A stretch of 64,000 bases of DNA from Phytophthora quininea (taxonomy: Eukaryota > Oomycota > Peronosporomycetes > Peronosporales > Peronosporaceae), in the NCBI GenBank assembly GCA_011947345.1, contig JAAVTG010000005.1, positions 151,338-215,337 on the forward strand. The letters run 5' to 3'. The position numbers and the translations under genes were made by a program. The notes below the pieces were generated by a model. It searched no databases. It was not told where the DNA came from and saw nothing but the letters and a program-made list of their open reading frames with translations. Of this stretch, positions 23,101-33,690 are shown in pieces; position 1 is the stretch's first letter, and each line of letters starts with the position of its first letter.

Positions 23101-26100
23101 CCAAGTCGTCCGTGCGCAGCAACACACACGCGCACCAAGTCGACAGTGCGCACCAAGTCGTCCGTGCGCAGCAACACACGCGCACCAAGTCGACCGTGCG
23201 CACCAAGTCGTCCGTGCGCACCAAGTCGTCCACGCGCAGCAACACACGCGCACCAAGTCGACAGTGCGCACCAAGTCGTCCGTGCGCACCAAGTCGTCCA
23301 CGCGCAGCAACACACACGCGCACCAAGTCGACAGTGCGCACCAAGTCGTCCGTGCGCACCAAGTCGTCCGTGCGCAACAACACACGCGCACCAAGTCGAC
23401 AGTGCGCACCAAGTCGTCCGTGCGCACCAAGTCGTCCACGCGCAGCAACACACGCGCACCAAGTCGTCCGTGCGCAGCAACACACACGCGCACCAAGTCG
23501 ACAGTGCGCACCAAGTCGTCCGTGCGCAGCAACACACACGCGCACCAAGTCGACAGTGCGCACCAAGTCGTCCGTGCGCACCAAGTCGTCCGTGCGCAGC
23601 AACACACACGCGCACCAAGTCGTCCGTGCGCACCAAGTCGTCCGTGCGCAACAACACACACGCGCACCAAGTCGTCCGTGCGCAGCAACACACACGCGCA
23701 CCAAGTCGTCCGTGCGCACCAAGTCGTCCACGCGCACCAAGTCGTCCGTGCGCAACAACACACACGCGCACCAAGTCGACAGTGCGCACCAAGTCGTCCG
23801 TGCGCACCAAGTCGTCCACGCGCAGCAACACACACGCGCACCAAGTCGACAGTGCGCACCAAGTCGTCCGTGCGCACCAAGTCGTCCGTGCGCAGCAACA
23901 CACACGCGCACCAAGTCGACAGTGCGCACCAAGTCGTCCGTGCGCACCAAGTCGTCCGTGCGCAGCAACACACGCGCACCAAGTCGTCCGTGCGCACCAA
24001 GTCGTCCGTGCGCAGCAACACACACGCGCACCAAGTCGTCCGTGCGCACCAAGTCGACAGTGCGCACCAAGTCGTCCACGCGCACCAAGTCGTCCGTGCG
24101 CAACACACACGCGCACCAAGTCGTCCGTGCGCACCAAGTCGTCCGTGCGCAACACACACGCGCACCAAGTCGACAGTGCGCACCAAGTCGTCCGTGCGCA
24201 CCAAGTCGTCCACGCGCAGCAACACACACGCGCACCAAGTCGACAGTGCGCACCAAGTCGTCCGTGCGCACCAAGTCGTCCACGCGCAGCAACACGCGCA
24301 CCAAGTCGTCCGTGCGCACCAAGTCGACAGTGCGCAGCAAGTCGTCCACGCGCACCAAGTCGTCCGTGCGCAGCAACACACGCGCACCAAGTCGACAGTG
24401 CGCACCAAGTCGTCCACGCGCACCAAGTCGTCCACGCGCAGCAACACACACGCGCACCAAGTCGACAGTGCGCACCAAGTCGTCCACGCGCACCAAGTCG
24501 TCCGTGCGCAACAACACACACGCGCACCAAGTCGACAGTGCGCACCAAGTCGTCCGTGCGCACCAAGTCGTCCACGCGCAGCAACACACGCGCACCAAGT
24601 CGACAGTGCGCACCAAGTCGTCCGTGCGCACCAAGTCGTCCGCGCAACAACACACACGCGCACCAAGTCGACAGTGCGCACCAAGTCGTCCGTGCGCACC
24701 AAGTCGTCCACGCGCAGCAACACACGCGCACCAAGTCGACAGTGCGCACCAAGTCGTCCACGCGCACCAAGTCGTCCGTGCGCAGCAACACACACGCGCA
24801 CCAAGTCGACAGTGCGCACCAAGTCGTCCGTGCGCACCAAGTCGTCCACGCGCACCAAGTCGTCCGTGCGCACCAAGTCGTCCACGCGCAGCAACACACA
24901 CGCGCACCAAGTCGACAGTGCGCACCAAGTCGTCCACGCGCACCAAGTCGTCCGTGCGCAACAACACACACGCGCACCAAGTCGACAGTGCGCACCAAGT
25001 CGTCCGCGCACCAAGTCGTCCGTGCGCACCAAGTCGTCCACGCGCACCAAGTCGTCCGTGCGCAGCAACACACACGCGCACCAAGTCGACAGTGCGCACC
25101 AAGTCGTCCACGCGCAGCAACACACGCGCACGTCGACAGTGCGCACCAAGTCGTCCGTGCGCACCAAGTCGTCCACGCGCACCAACGTCACGCGCAGCAA
25201 CACACGCGCACCAAGTCGACAGTGCGCAGCAAGTCGTCCACGCGCACCAAGTCGTCCGTGCGCAGCAACACACGCGCACCAAGTCGACAGTGCGCACCAA
25301 GTCGTCCGTGCGCACCAAGTCGTCCACGCGCAGCAACACACACGCGCACCAAGTCGACAGTGCGCACCAAGTCGTCCGTGCGCACCAAGTCGTCCGCGCA
25401 GCAACACACACGCGCACCAAGTCGACAGTGCGCACCAAGTCGTCCGTGCGCACCAAGTCGTCCACGCGCAGCAACACACGCGCACCAAGTCGACAGTGCG
25501 CACCAAGTCGTCCACGCGCACCAAGTCGTCCGTGCGCAACAACACACACGCGCACCAAGTCGACAGTGCGCACCAAGTCGTCCGTGCGCACCAAGTCGTC
25601 CACGCGCACCAAGTCGTCCGTGCGCACCAAGTCGTCCACGCGCAGCAACACACACGCGCACCAAGTCGACAGTGCGCACCAAGTCGTCCACGCACCAAGT
25701 CGTCCGTGCGCAACAACACACGCGCACCAAGTCGACAGTGCGCACCAAGTCGTCCGTGCGCACCAAGTCGTCCACGCGCACCAAGTCGTCCGTGCGCACC
25801 AAGTCGTCCACGCGCAACACACACGCGCACCAAGTCGACAGTGCGCACCAAGTCGTCCACGCGCACCAAGTCGTCCGTGCGCAGCAACACACACGCGCAC
25901 CAAGTCGACAGTGCGCACCAAGTCGTCCGTGCGCACCAAGTCGTCCACGCGCACCAAGTCGTCCGTGCGCAGCAACACACACGCGCACCAAGTCGACAGT
26001 GCGCACCAAGTCGTCCACGCGCAGCAACACACGCGCACCAAGTCGACAGTGCGCACCAAGTCGTCCGTGCGCACCAAGTCGTCCACGCGCACCAAGTCGT

Positions 26101-29100
26101 GCGCAGCAACACACACGCGCACCAAGTCGACAGTGCGCACCAAGTCGTCCACGCGCAGCAACACACACGCGCACCAAGTCGACAGTGCGCACCAAGTCGT
26201 CCGTGCGCACCAAGTCGTCACGCGCAGCAACACACACGCGCACCAAGTCGACAGTGCGCACCAAGTCGTCCACGCGCAGCAACACGCGCACCAAGTCGTC
26301 CGTGCGCACCAAGTCGTCCGTGCGCACCAAGTCGTCCACGCGCAGCAACACACGCGCACCAAGTCGACAGTGCGCACCAAGTCGTCCGTGCGCACCAAGT
26401 CGTCCACGCGCAGCAACACACGCGCACCAAGTCGTCCGTGCGCACCAAGTCGTCCGTGCGCACCAAGTCGTCCACGCGCACCAAGTCGTCCGTGCGCAGC
26501 AACACACGCGCACCAAGTCGTCCGTGCGCACCAAGTCGTCCACGCGCAGCAACACACACGCGCACCAAGTCGACAGTGCGCACCAAGTCGTCCACGCGCA
26601 CCAAGTCGTCCGTGCGCAGCAACACACACGCGCACCAAGTCGTCCGTGCGCACCAAGTCGTCCGTGCGCACCAAATCGTCCACGCGCACCAAGTCGTCCG
26701 TGCGCAGCAACACACACGCGCACCAAGTCGTCCGTGCGCACCAAGTCGTCAGTGCGCACCAAGTCGTCCACGCGCACCAAGTCGTCCACGCGCAGCAACA
26801 CACACGCGCACCAAGTCGTCCGTGCGCACCAAGTCGTCCACGCGCAGCAACACACACGCGCACCAAGTCGACAGTGCGCACCAAGTCGTCCACGCGCACC
26901 AAGTCGTCCGTGCGCAGCAACACACACGCGCACCAAGTCGACAGTGCGCACCAAGTCGTCCGTGCGCACCAAGTCGTCCACGCGCACCAAGTCGTCCGCG
27001 CAGCAACACACACGCGCACCAAGTCGTCCGTGCGCACCAAGTCGTCCGTGCGCACCAAGTCGTCCACGCGCACCAAGTCGTCCACGCGCACCAAGTCACA
27101 CGCGCACCAAGTCGTCCGTGCGCACCAAGTCGTCCACGCGCAGCAACACACACGCGCACCAAGTCGACAGTGCGCACCAAGTCGTCCACGCGCACCAAGT
27201 CGTCCGTGCGCAACAACACACACGCGCACCAAGTCGTCCGTGCGCACCAAGTCGTCCGTGCGCAGCAACACACACGCGCACCAAGTCGACAGTGCGCACC
27301 AAGTCGTCCACGCGCAGCAACACACACGCGCACCAAGTCGACAGTGCGCACCAAGTCGTCCACGCGCACCAAGTCGTCCGTGCGCAGCAACACACACGCG
27401 CACCAAGTCGACAGTGCGCACCAAGTCGTCCGTGCGCACCAAGTCGTCCGTGCGCACCAAGTCGTCCGTGCGCAGCAACACACACGCGCACCAAGTCGAC
27501 AGTGCGCACCAAGTCGTCCACGCGCAGCACACACGCGCACCAAGTCGTCCGTGCGCACCAAGTCGTCCGTGCGCACCAAGTCGTCCACGCGCAGCAACAC
27601 ACACGCGCACCAAGTCGACAGTGCGCACCAAGTCGTCCGTGCGCACCAAGTCGTCCACGCGCAGCAACACACACGCGCACCAAGTCGTCCGTGCGCGCCA
27701 AGTCGACAGTGCGCAGCAAATCGTCCACGCGCACCAAGTCGTCCGTGCGCAGCAACACACACGCGCACCAAGTCGTCCGTGCGCACCAAGTCGTCCGTGC
27801 GCACCAAGTCGTCCACGCGCACACACACGCGCACCAAGTCGACAGTGCGCACCAAGTCGTCCACGCGCACCAAGTCGTCCGTGCGCAGCAACACACACGC
27901 GCACCAAGTCGTCCGTGCGCACCAAGTCGTCAGTGCGCAGCAAATCGTCCACGCGCACCAAGTCGTCCGTGCGCAACACACACGCGCACCAAGTCGTCCG
28001 TGCGCACCAAGTCGTCCGTGCGCACCAAGTCGTCCACGCGCAGCAACACACACGCGCACCAAGTCGTCCGTGCGCACCAAGTCGTCCGTGCGCACCAAGT
28101 CGTCCACGCGCAGCAACACACACGCGCACCAAGTCGACAGTGCGCACCAAGTCGTCCGTGCGCACCAAGTCGTCCACGCGCAGCAACACACGCGCACCAA
28201 GTCGTCCGTGCGCACCAAGTCGTCCGTGCGCACCAAGTCGTCCACGCGCAGCAACACACACGCGCACCAAGTCGACAGTGCGCACCAAGTCGTCCGTGCG
28301 CACCAAGTCGTCCACGCGCAGCAACACACACGCGCACCAAGTCGACAGTGCGCACCAAGTCGTCCACGCGCACCAAGTCGTCCGTGCGCAACAACACACA
28401 CGCGCACCAAGTCGACAGTGCGCACCAAGTCGTCCGTGCGCAACACACACGCGCACCAAGTCGTCCGTGCGCACCAAGTCGTCCACGCGCAGCAACACAC
28501 ACGCGCACCAAGTCGACAGTGCGCACCAAGTCGTCCACGCGCACCAAGTCGTCCGTGCGCAACAACACACACGCGCACCAAGTCGACAGTGCGCACCAAG
28601 TCGTCCGTGCGCACCAAGTCGTCCGTGCGCACCAAGTCGTCCGTGCGCAGCAACACACGCGCACCAAGTCGACAGTGCGCACCAAGTCGTCCACGCGCAG
28701 CAACACACACGCGCACCAAGTCGTCCGTGCGCACCAAGTCGTCCGTGCGCACCAAATCGTCATCGCGCAGCAACACACACGCGCACCAAGTCGACAGTGC
28801 GCAGCAAATCGTCCACGCGCAGCAACACACACGCGCACCAAGTCGTCCGTGCGCACCAAGTCGTCCGTGCGCACCAAGTCGTCCACGCGCAGCAACACAC
28901 ACGCGCACCAAGTCGACAGTGCGCACCAAGTCGTCCGTGCGCACCAAGTCGTCCACGCGCAGCAACACACACGCGCACCAAGTCGTCCGTGCGCGCCAAG
29001 TCGACAGTGCGCAGCAAATCGTCCACGCGCACCAAGTCGTCCGTGCGCAGCAACACACACGCGCACCAAGTCGTCCGTGCGCACCAAGTCGTCCGTGCGC

Positions 29101-29850
29101 ACCAAGTCGTCCACGCGCAGCAACACACACGCGCACCAAGTCGACAGTGCGCACCAAGTCGTCCACGCGCACCAAGTCGTCCGTGCGCAGCAACACACAC
29201 GCGCACCAAGTCGTCCGTGCGCGCCAAGTCGACAGTGCGCAGCAAATCGTCCACGCGCACCAAGTCGTCCGTGCGCAGCAACACACACGCGCACCAAGTC
29301 GTCCGTGCGCACCAAGTCGTCCGTGCGCACCAAGTCGTCCGTGCGCAGCAACACACACGCGCACCAAGTCGTCCGTGCGCACCAAGTCGTCCGTGCGCAC
29401 CAAATCGTCCACGCGCAGCAACAGACACGCGCACCAAGTCGACAGTGCGCACCAAGTCGTCCACGCGCACCAAATCGTCCACGCGCAGCAACACACGCGC
29501 ACCAAGTCGACAGTGCGCAGCAAGTCGTCCACGCGCACCAAGTCGTCCGTGCGCAACAACACACACGCGCACCAAGTCGACAGTGCGCACCAAGTCGTCC
29601 ACGCGCACCAAGTCGTCCGTGCGCAGCAACACACGCGCACCAAGTCGACAGTGCGCACCAAGTCGTCCACGCGCACCAAGTCGTCCGTGCGCAACAACAC
29701 ACACGCGCACCAAGTCGACAGTGCGCAGCAAATCGTCCACGCGCACCAAGTCGTCCGTGCGCAACAACACACGCGCACCAAGTCGACCACGCGCAGCAAC
29801 ACACGCGCACCAAGTCGTCCACGCGCAGCAACACACACGCGCACGCGTCG
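17185..29850 (+). repeat. 12.7-kb higher-order array of 18-bp and 14/16-bp blocks
   Basis: The array is made of three 18-bp blocks sharing ACCAAGTCG (TCCGTGCGC, ACAGTGCGC and TCCACGCGC endings; here A, B and C) and a 16-bp or 14-bp block D (AGCAACACACACGCGC, or with one AC less; AACAAC variants occur). In the left half the usual order is D-B-A-C, a 68-70-bp higher-order unit. From about 23.7 kb the order C-A becomes frequent, and AGCAAATCG variants appear. All three + frames stay open for more than 12 kb, as do long minus frames. This comes from the lack of stop triplets in the blocks and not from coding: the D blocks shift the frame each time. Confidence 0.97.
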
Positions 29851-30110
29851 GGGAAGGGGATTTTGGAAGGGTTACACGGAAAAATCTCATTTTTAGACGT
29901 TTCAGTGTTCAATGGCCTTCTGATTTTTGCGAAAAATGAGGCTCATCTCTCCAAAAATCGTAATTAATGACAGCTAACCCCCAATGAACGCACCTTCGCA
30001 AGAATGTGTCGAAGAGTTAGAAAGCAAAGTGAACATGAATGTGACTTGTATTGACTGAACTACCGGCTAAAATGCAAGAAGAAAAAAACTCTCGTCTGTG
30101 ATGCTTGTCA
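29851..30110. other. Spacer and probable 3' region of the SET gene
   Basis: AT-richer sequence between the end of the array and the stop codon of the minus-strand SET gene. It probably holds that gene's 3' untranslated region. No other feature is recognised. Confidence 0.5.
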
Positions 30111-31344
30111 TCACTCCTCGGCGTCCGACGGAAAGTATTCCGAACAACTTTCCGAGCTTGATGAGTCTGGACTGTTCGGTGCTTGTCTTGAGCTGGGATC
30201 TTCGTCCTCCTCCTCCTCGTCGCTTGATTCCGCTTTTGGAACAGGTATGTCCCATTTACCTTTATCGTGACATTGCTGGTGACCACACTTGCAGCGGAAC
30301 CACAGCTCGCCAGGAGGTGCATACCGCACAGTAATCTCAGTTCCAGCTTCAATGAATTTTTCTGCGACGAAAATGATGCGTGGTCCTTCAGCAGACTTGT
30401 ACTCGTAGGCATTTGCATTTGGGTAGCATGCGTGGTTCGCGAACCTAGAAAGGTTTCCACATTTTTCTGCATCGATGTGAACTACTCGACCACCACGGGA
30501 CAGTTCCTTCACCCGCATGACGTACTCTCGTTGTACCTCGGTCTTCGGCATCTTACCCTTGACGGGAATCCCAGTATACTCCGCAATAAACTCGTTTTCA
30601 CGAATGTCATCCTCTGCGAAGAGAGCCCAGTATCCATCTCGAAGTTTCCGGACAGCACACTTCTTGAACAACAGGTCATTCTTGCAGCCCGGTCCGATGG
30701 AGCAGTTTTCAGCGTTGCACACGTACATTTCGGAAGCGTTTCTGCATCGTGAGTACGCACATTCAACGTAGTTCTTGCTGCGGCATTCGCAACGCGTTGA
30801 ATATGTTGAAGTCTCGAAGACGATGCCAAAATCCGAGTACGGGACCTCGTCGATAAGTTTGACGCTGTCAGGCCATGTCTCCACAACATCAATGTCACCA
30901 ATCGAATCATCTTGCAATCCACTTGGCACCAAACCAGTCGACACCGTCCCGCTGCCTCTTGCATCGCCCTCGTCGTAGGTCATCGTCGTAGGCTCACTTG
31001 CACTCGCGTCAGTCGTCATGACGCCACCCGCATTTCGGAGCTGCCCTGCGATGACGTACGGAGAACGGAGATGGTTGAATCGATGCTGTCGATTCCGTGG
31101 CGTGGGCCATGGATTGTTGCTTTTCTTTGCTTCTTGCTTTTTTGTCGAGCTCAGAACGTGTTGGCCATGTTGTCTGCTGCGTTGTCTGCGGCGCTGCCTG
31201 CTGCTGCGTCTGCTGCGGCACTTCCTGCTGCTGCGTTGGTGGCGTTGTCTGCGGCGGCGTTGTCTGCAGCAGCGTTGTTTGGACGAATCGCCCGTTGTCA
31301 CCTCTTGCCCTCTGTACGCGTTTCGGTCGACCACGGCGTGTCAT
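30111..31344 (-). CDS. SET-domain histone-lysine methyltransferase-like protein (AWS-SET-post-SET)
   Basis: A continuous minus-strand frame (31334-30111, 407 codons) contains a Cys-rich AWS-like region at residues 182-218, a SET domain at about 224-341 with RFANHACYPN at 297-306, and a post-SET CKCGHQQC at 348-355. An acidic Ser-rich tail follows. These features match SET2/ASH1/NSD-type enzymes, which methylate histone lysines in chromatin using S-adenosylmethionine. The more natural N-terminus lies in another frame: ATG at 31344-31342, an AT-hook-like RRGRPKR and a Gln/Thr-rich stretch, open to 31009. One frame change near 31010-31100 is therefore needed; a sequencing error, an unusual intron or a real frameshift are all possible. 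The catalytic body is intact. The start is duplicated at 32456. Confidence 0.72.
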
Positions 31345-31493
31345 CTTCGAAAATGAGGGTGAAATTGTGGTAGCGAGCGTTGGCAGATATGTTGCCACGC
31401 GCTTGCGTCCTCAAATGTCGCGCTAAGATTGCATATGGTTGCATGTTGGATATAAGATATAAGATTATGTGACCAGGGTAAGACTTCGACGAA

Positions 31494-31570
31494 AGTCATC
31501 TGGCTCAGTGGTCGATGCCTAGTGTGAGAAGACGTAGGACGTGGGTTCGATTCCCGCACCGTGCAGTTTT
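31494..31570 (+). pseudogene. tRNA-like sequence (probable tRNA-derived SINE or tRNA pseudogene), copy 1
   Basis: A perfect Pol III A box (TGGCTCAGTGG, 31501-31511) and B box (GGTTCGATTCC, 31544-31554) stand 32 nt apart, as in a tRNA gene without a long variable arm. The T stem-loop pairs fully (GTGGG with CCCGC), and a TTTT terminator lies at 31567-31570. The acceptor strands (AGTCATC and ACCGTGC) do not pair and the anticodon stem is poor, so a working tRNA is unlikely. Confidence 0.6.
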
Positions 31571-31668
31571 GCGCGCACGTTCCGTGTTATCAGAGTTGCA
31601 GTAGTCTCTATTTCTTGTTGGGATATCTTACTGAGATATAGTCTGACCAGAGCAGATTCATAATTAGT

Positions 31669-32130
31669 CTATGTACGATGATATCAACGACCCAAACATG
31701 ACTACAGATGAGTACTTCGCGAATCGCACTATTTTGACGATGACAAATACAATGGATAAACTAAGCGGTCGCAGAGCGGCTCCCCATACGGCGCACGAAT
31801 GGATTATGTGGAAGTTTTTAAGTCCGAGCTCTTACATTCGGTGAATCTCAACGGTATCATGCCGCACAAGCTGATCCTCAAGAAGGGCACCCCTATCATG
31901 CCGACGAGGAACTTAAATCCAGACTTGGGACTCTGTAATGGTACACGACTGCTGCGTAGTGGAGCTTAAACCGCATATGATTCACGCGACTATCATAACT
32001 GGAGAGCGCCAAGGGCAACGTGCGGATCATGTTCATCTGTGGCGCCAAAATCCGCGACTTTCCCTTCCAGCTACGACGCAAGGAGTTTCCTGCACAACCA
32101 GCTTTTGCGCTGACAAGCAAAGGGACAGAA
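31669..32130 (+). pseudogene. Helitron helicase C-terminal fragment, copy 1
   Basis: The translated pieces match the C-terminal part of Helitron (PIF1-like) helicases: YDDINDPNMTTDEYFANRTI, then MPHKLILKKGTPIM, then RNLNPDLGLCNGTRL, then AFALTSKG just before the break. In active elements this region belongs to the helicase of the Rep-Hel protein that drives rolling-circle transposition. Several frame changes are needed, and the rest of the protein, including the Rep domain, is absent. The fragment is cut at 32130 by array sequence, in the motif that usually reads INKSQGQT. Confidence 0.8.
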
Positions 32131-32383
32131 ACACACACGCGCACCAAGTCGTCCACACGCAGCAACACACACGCGCACCAAGTCGTCCACGCGCAGCAAC
32201 ACACGCGCACCAAGTCGACAGTGCGCACCAAGTCGTCCGTGCGCACCAAGTCGTCCACGCGCAGCAACACACACGCGCACCAAATCGACAGTGCGCTCCA
32301 AGTCGTCCACGCGCACCAAGTCGTCCGTGCGCAACAACACACACGCGCACCAAGTCGACCACGCGCAGCAACACACACGCGCA
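32131..32383 (+). repeat. Small dispersed block of the 18-bp array
   Basis: About 250 bp of the same A, B, C and D blocks as 17185-29850, with a few private changes (ACACGC for ACGCGC at 32155, ATCGACAGTGCGCTCC near 32282). It lies exactly between the two 862-bp copies. Its left edge interrupts the Helitron helicase and its right edge joins the SET coding start at a short GCAGCG overlap. Confidence 0.95.
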
Positions 32384-33242
32384 GCGTTGTTTGGACGAAT
32401 CGCCCGTTGTCACCTCTTGCCCTCTGTACGCGTTTCGGTCGACCACGGCGTGTCATCTTCGAAAATGAGGGTGAAATTGTGGTAGCGAGCGTTGGCAGAT
32501 ATGTTGCCACGCGCTTGCGTCCTCAAATGTCGCGCTAAGATTGCATATGGTTGCATGTTGGATATAAGATATAAGATTATGTGACCAGGGTAAGACTTCG
32601 ACGAAAGTCATCTGGCTCAGTGGTCGATGCCTAGTGTGAGAAGACGTAGGACGTGGGTTCGATTCCCGCACCGTGCAGTTTTGCGCGCACGTTCCGTGTT
32701 ATCAGAGTTGCAGTAGTCTCTATTTCTTGTTGGGATATCTTACTGAGATATAGTCTGACCAGAGCAGATTCATAATTAGTCTATGTACGATGATATCAAC
32801 GACCCAAACATGACTACAGATGAGTACTTCGCGAATCGCACTATTTTGACGATGACAAATACAATGGATAAACTAAGCGGTCGCAGAGCGGCTCCCCATA
32901 CGGCGCACGAATGGATTATGTGGAAGTTTTTAAGTCCGAGCTCTTACATTCGGTGAATCTCAACGGTATCATGCCGCACAAGCTGATCCTCAAGAAGGGC
33001 ACCCCTATCATGCCGACGAGGAACTTAAATCCAGACTTGGGACTCTGTAATGGTACACGACTGCTGCGTAGTGGAGCTTAAACCGCATATGATTCACGCG
33101 ACTATCATAACTGGAGAGCGCCAAGGGCAACGTGCGGATCATGTTCATCTGTGGCGCCAAAATCCGCGACTTTCCCTTCCAGCTACGACGCAAGGAGTTT
33201 CCTGCACAACCAGCTTTTGCGCTGACAAGCAAAGGGACAGAA
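32381..33242 (+). repeat. 862-bp direct duplication, copy 2
   Basis: Second copy of 31269-32130. It begins at a GCAGCG shared between the array edge and the SET coding sequence, and it ends at the GGGACAGAA where copy 1 is interrupted by the array. Past that point the Helitron helicase frame resumes (33243-33355), so copy 2 keeps the original right junction and copy 1 keeps the original left junction. A tandem duplication with array sequence at the joint explains this. Confidence 0.95.
32606..32682 (+). pseudogene. tRNA-like sequence, copy 2
   Basis: Identical copy of the tRNA-like sequence, carried by the 862-bp duplication: A box 32613-32623, B box 32656-32666, TTTT 32679-32682. It has the same acceptor mismatches. 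Confidence 0.6.
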
Positions 33243-33355
33243 TCTCCAGAACTTGGTCCTTTACTGTCGATGCCGTGCTATTCCCATGGTTAGTTATACG
33301 TGGCTCTATCTAGAGTTACCTCGCGGGAGAATTTCAAGGCATTAATTGTAAGAAC
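32781..33355 (+). pseudogene. Helitron helicase C-terminal fragment, copy 2 (longer)
   Basis: Same fragment as at 31669-32130, but not interrupted. After the duplicated part it runs on through 33243-33355, where one frame reads LYVALSRVTSRENFKALIV, the typical last motif of Helitron and PIF1 helicases. Frameshifts and stops are present throughout. This copy gives the ancestral order across the point where the array block sits in copy 1. Confidence 0.82.
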
Positions 33356-33690
33356 TAGATGGTGTCTACACCAACAACATTATGTACAGACGTCTTTTCC
33401 ACTCCCACAGCGTGACGTTGACAAATGCTTTTCTTAGTATTTGACGCGTGCAGATGTTTGTATTCAGTGTGTGTGTGCGTAAGTGTGTGTGAGAGAGTGA
33501 GTGAGTGAGTGAGTGAGTGAGTGAGTGAGTGAGTGAGAGTGTAGCGTCGGCTCCACAACCCCATACACCTGGGCAACCTGCGGACAGCGTCAGGCAGGAA
33601 AAATATAAATTACAATTCGTGCCGACAGAAGGGTTCAACTCTCGATCGCTTGCGTGAGCTTCACGTGATCTAACAACTAACCCACTGCTA
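33356..33690. other. Possible 3' LTR region with GT/GAGT microsatellite
   Basis: Lies directly beyond the C-terminal end of the gypsy polyprotein (minus strand). A compound microsatellite, (GT)n followed by (GAGT)n, occupies 33466-33541. On the minus strand a TGTTAG at about 33676 could start a 3' LTR, but no second LTR is present in the window for comparison, so this is only a suggestion. Confidence 0.3.

Larger units (their letters stand above)
31269..32130 (+). repeat. 862-bp direct duplication, copy 1
   Basis: This segment is repeated at 32381-33242 at a constant offset of 1112 bp with no difference seen by eye. It contains the first codons and upstream region of the SET gene (minus strand), a tRNA-like sequence and part of a Helitron helicase. 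A 250-bp block of the 18-bp array sits between the two copies. Confidence 0.95.

Noticed and set aside
17185..29850. CRISPR-like array
   Set aside because: There are no unique spacers. Blocks are directly adjacent and repeat one another, and the context is eukaryotic.
17123..29967. Open frames of 4,154 to 4,270 codons in all three + frames, and up to 3,836 codons on the minus strand
   Set aside because: They arise because the repeat blocks contain no stop triplets. The same Ser/Arg/His-rich text appears in every frame and the 14/16-bp blocks shift phase constantly, so there is no single coding frame.
30098..30752. Plus-strand frames opposite the SET gene
   Set aside because: They are antisense shadows of the SET coding sequence and lack any recognised motif.
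31494..31570. Functional tRNA gene
   Set aside because: The T arm and both promoter boxes fit, but the acceptor strands do not pair and the anticodon stem is weak.
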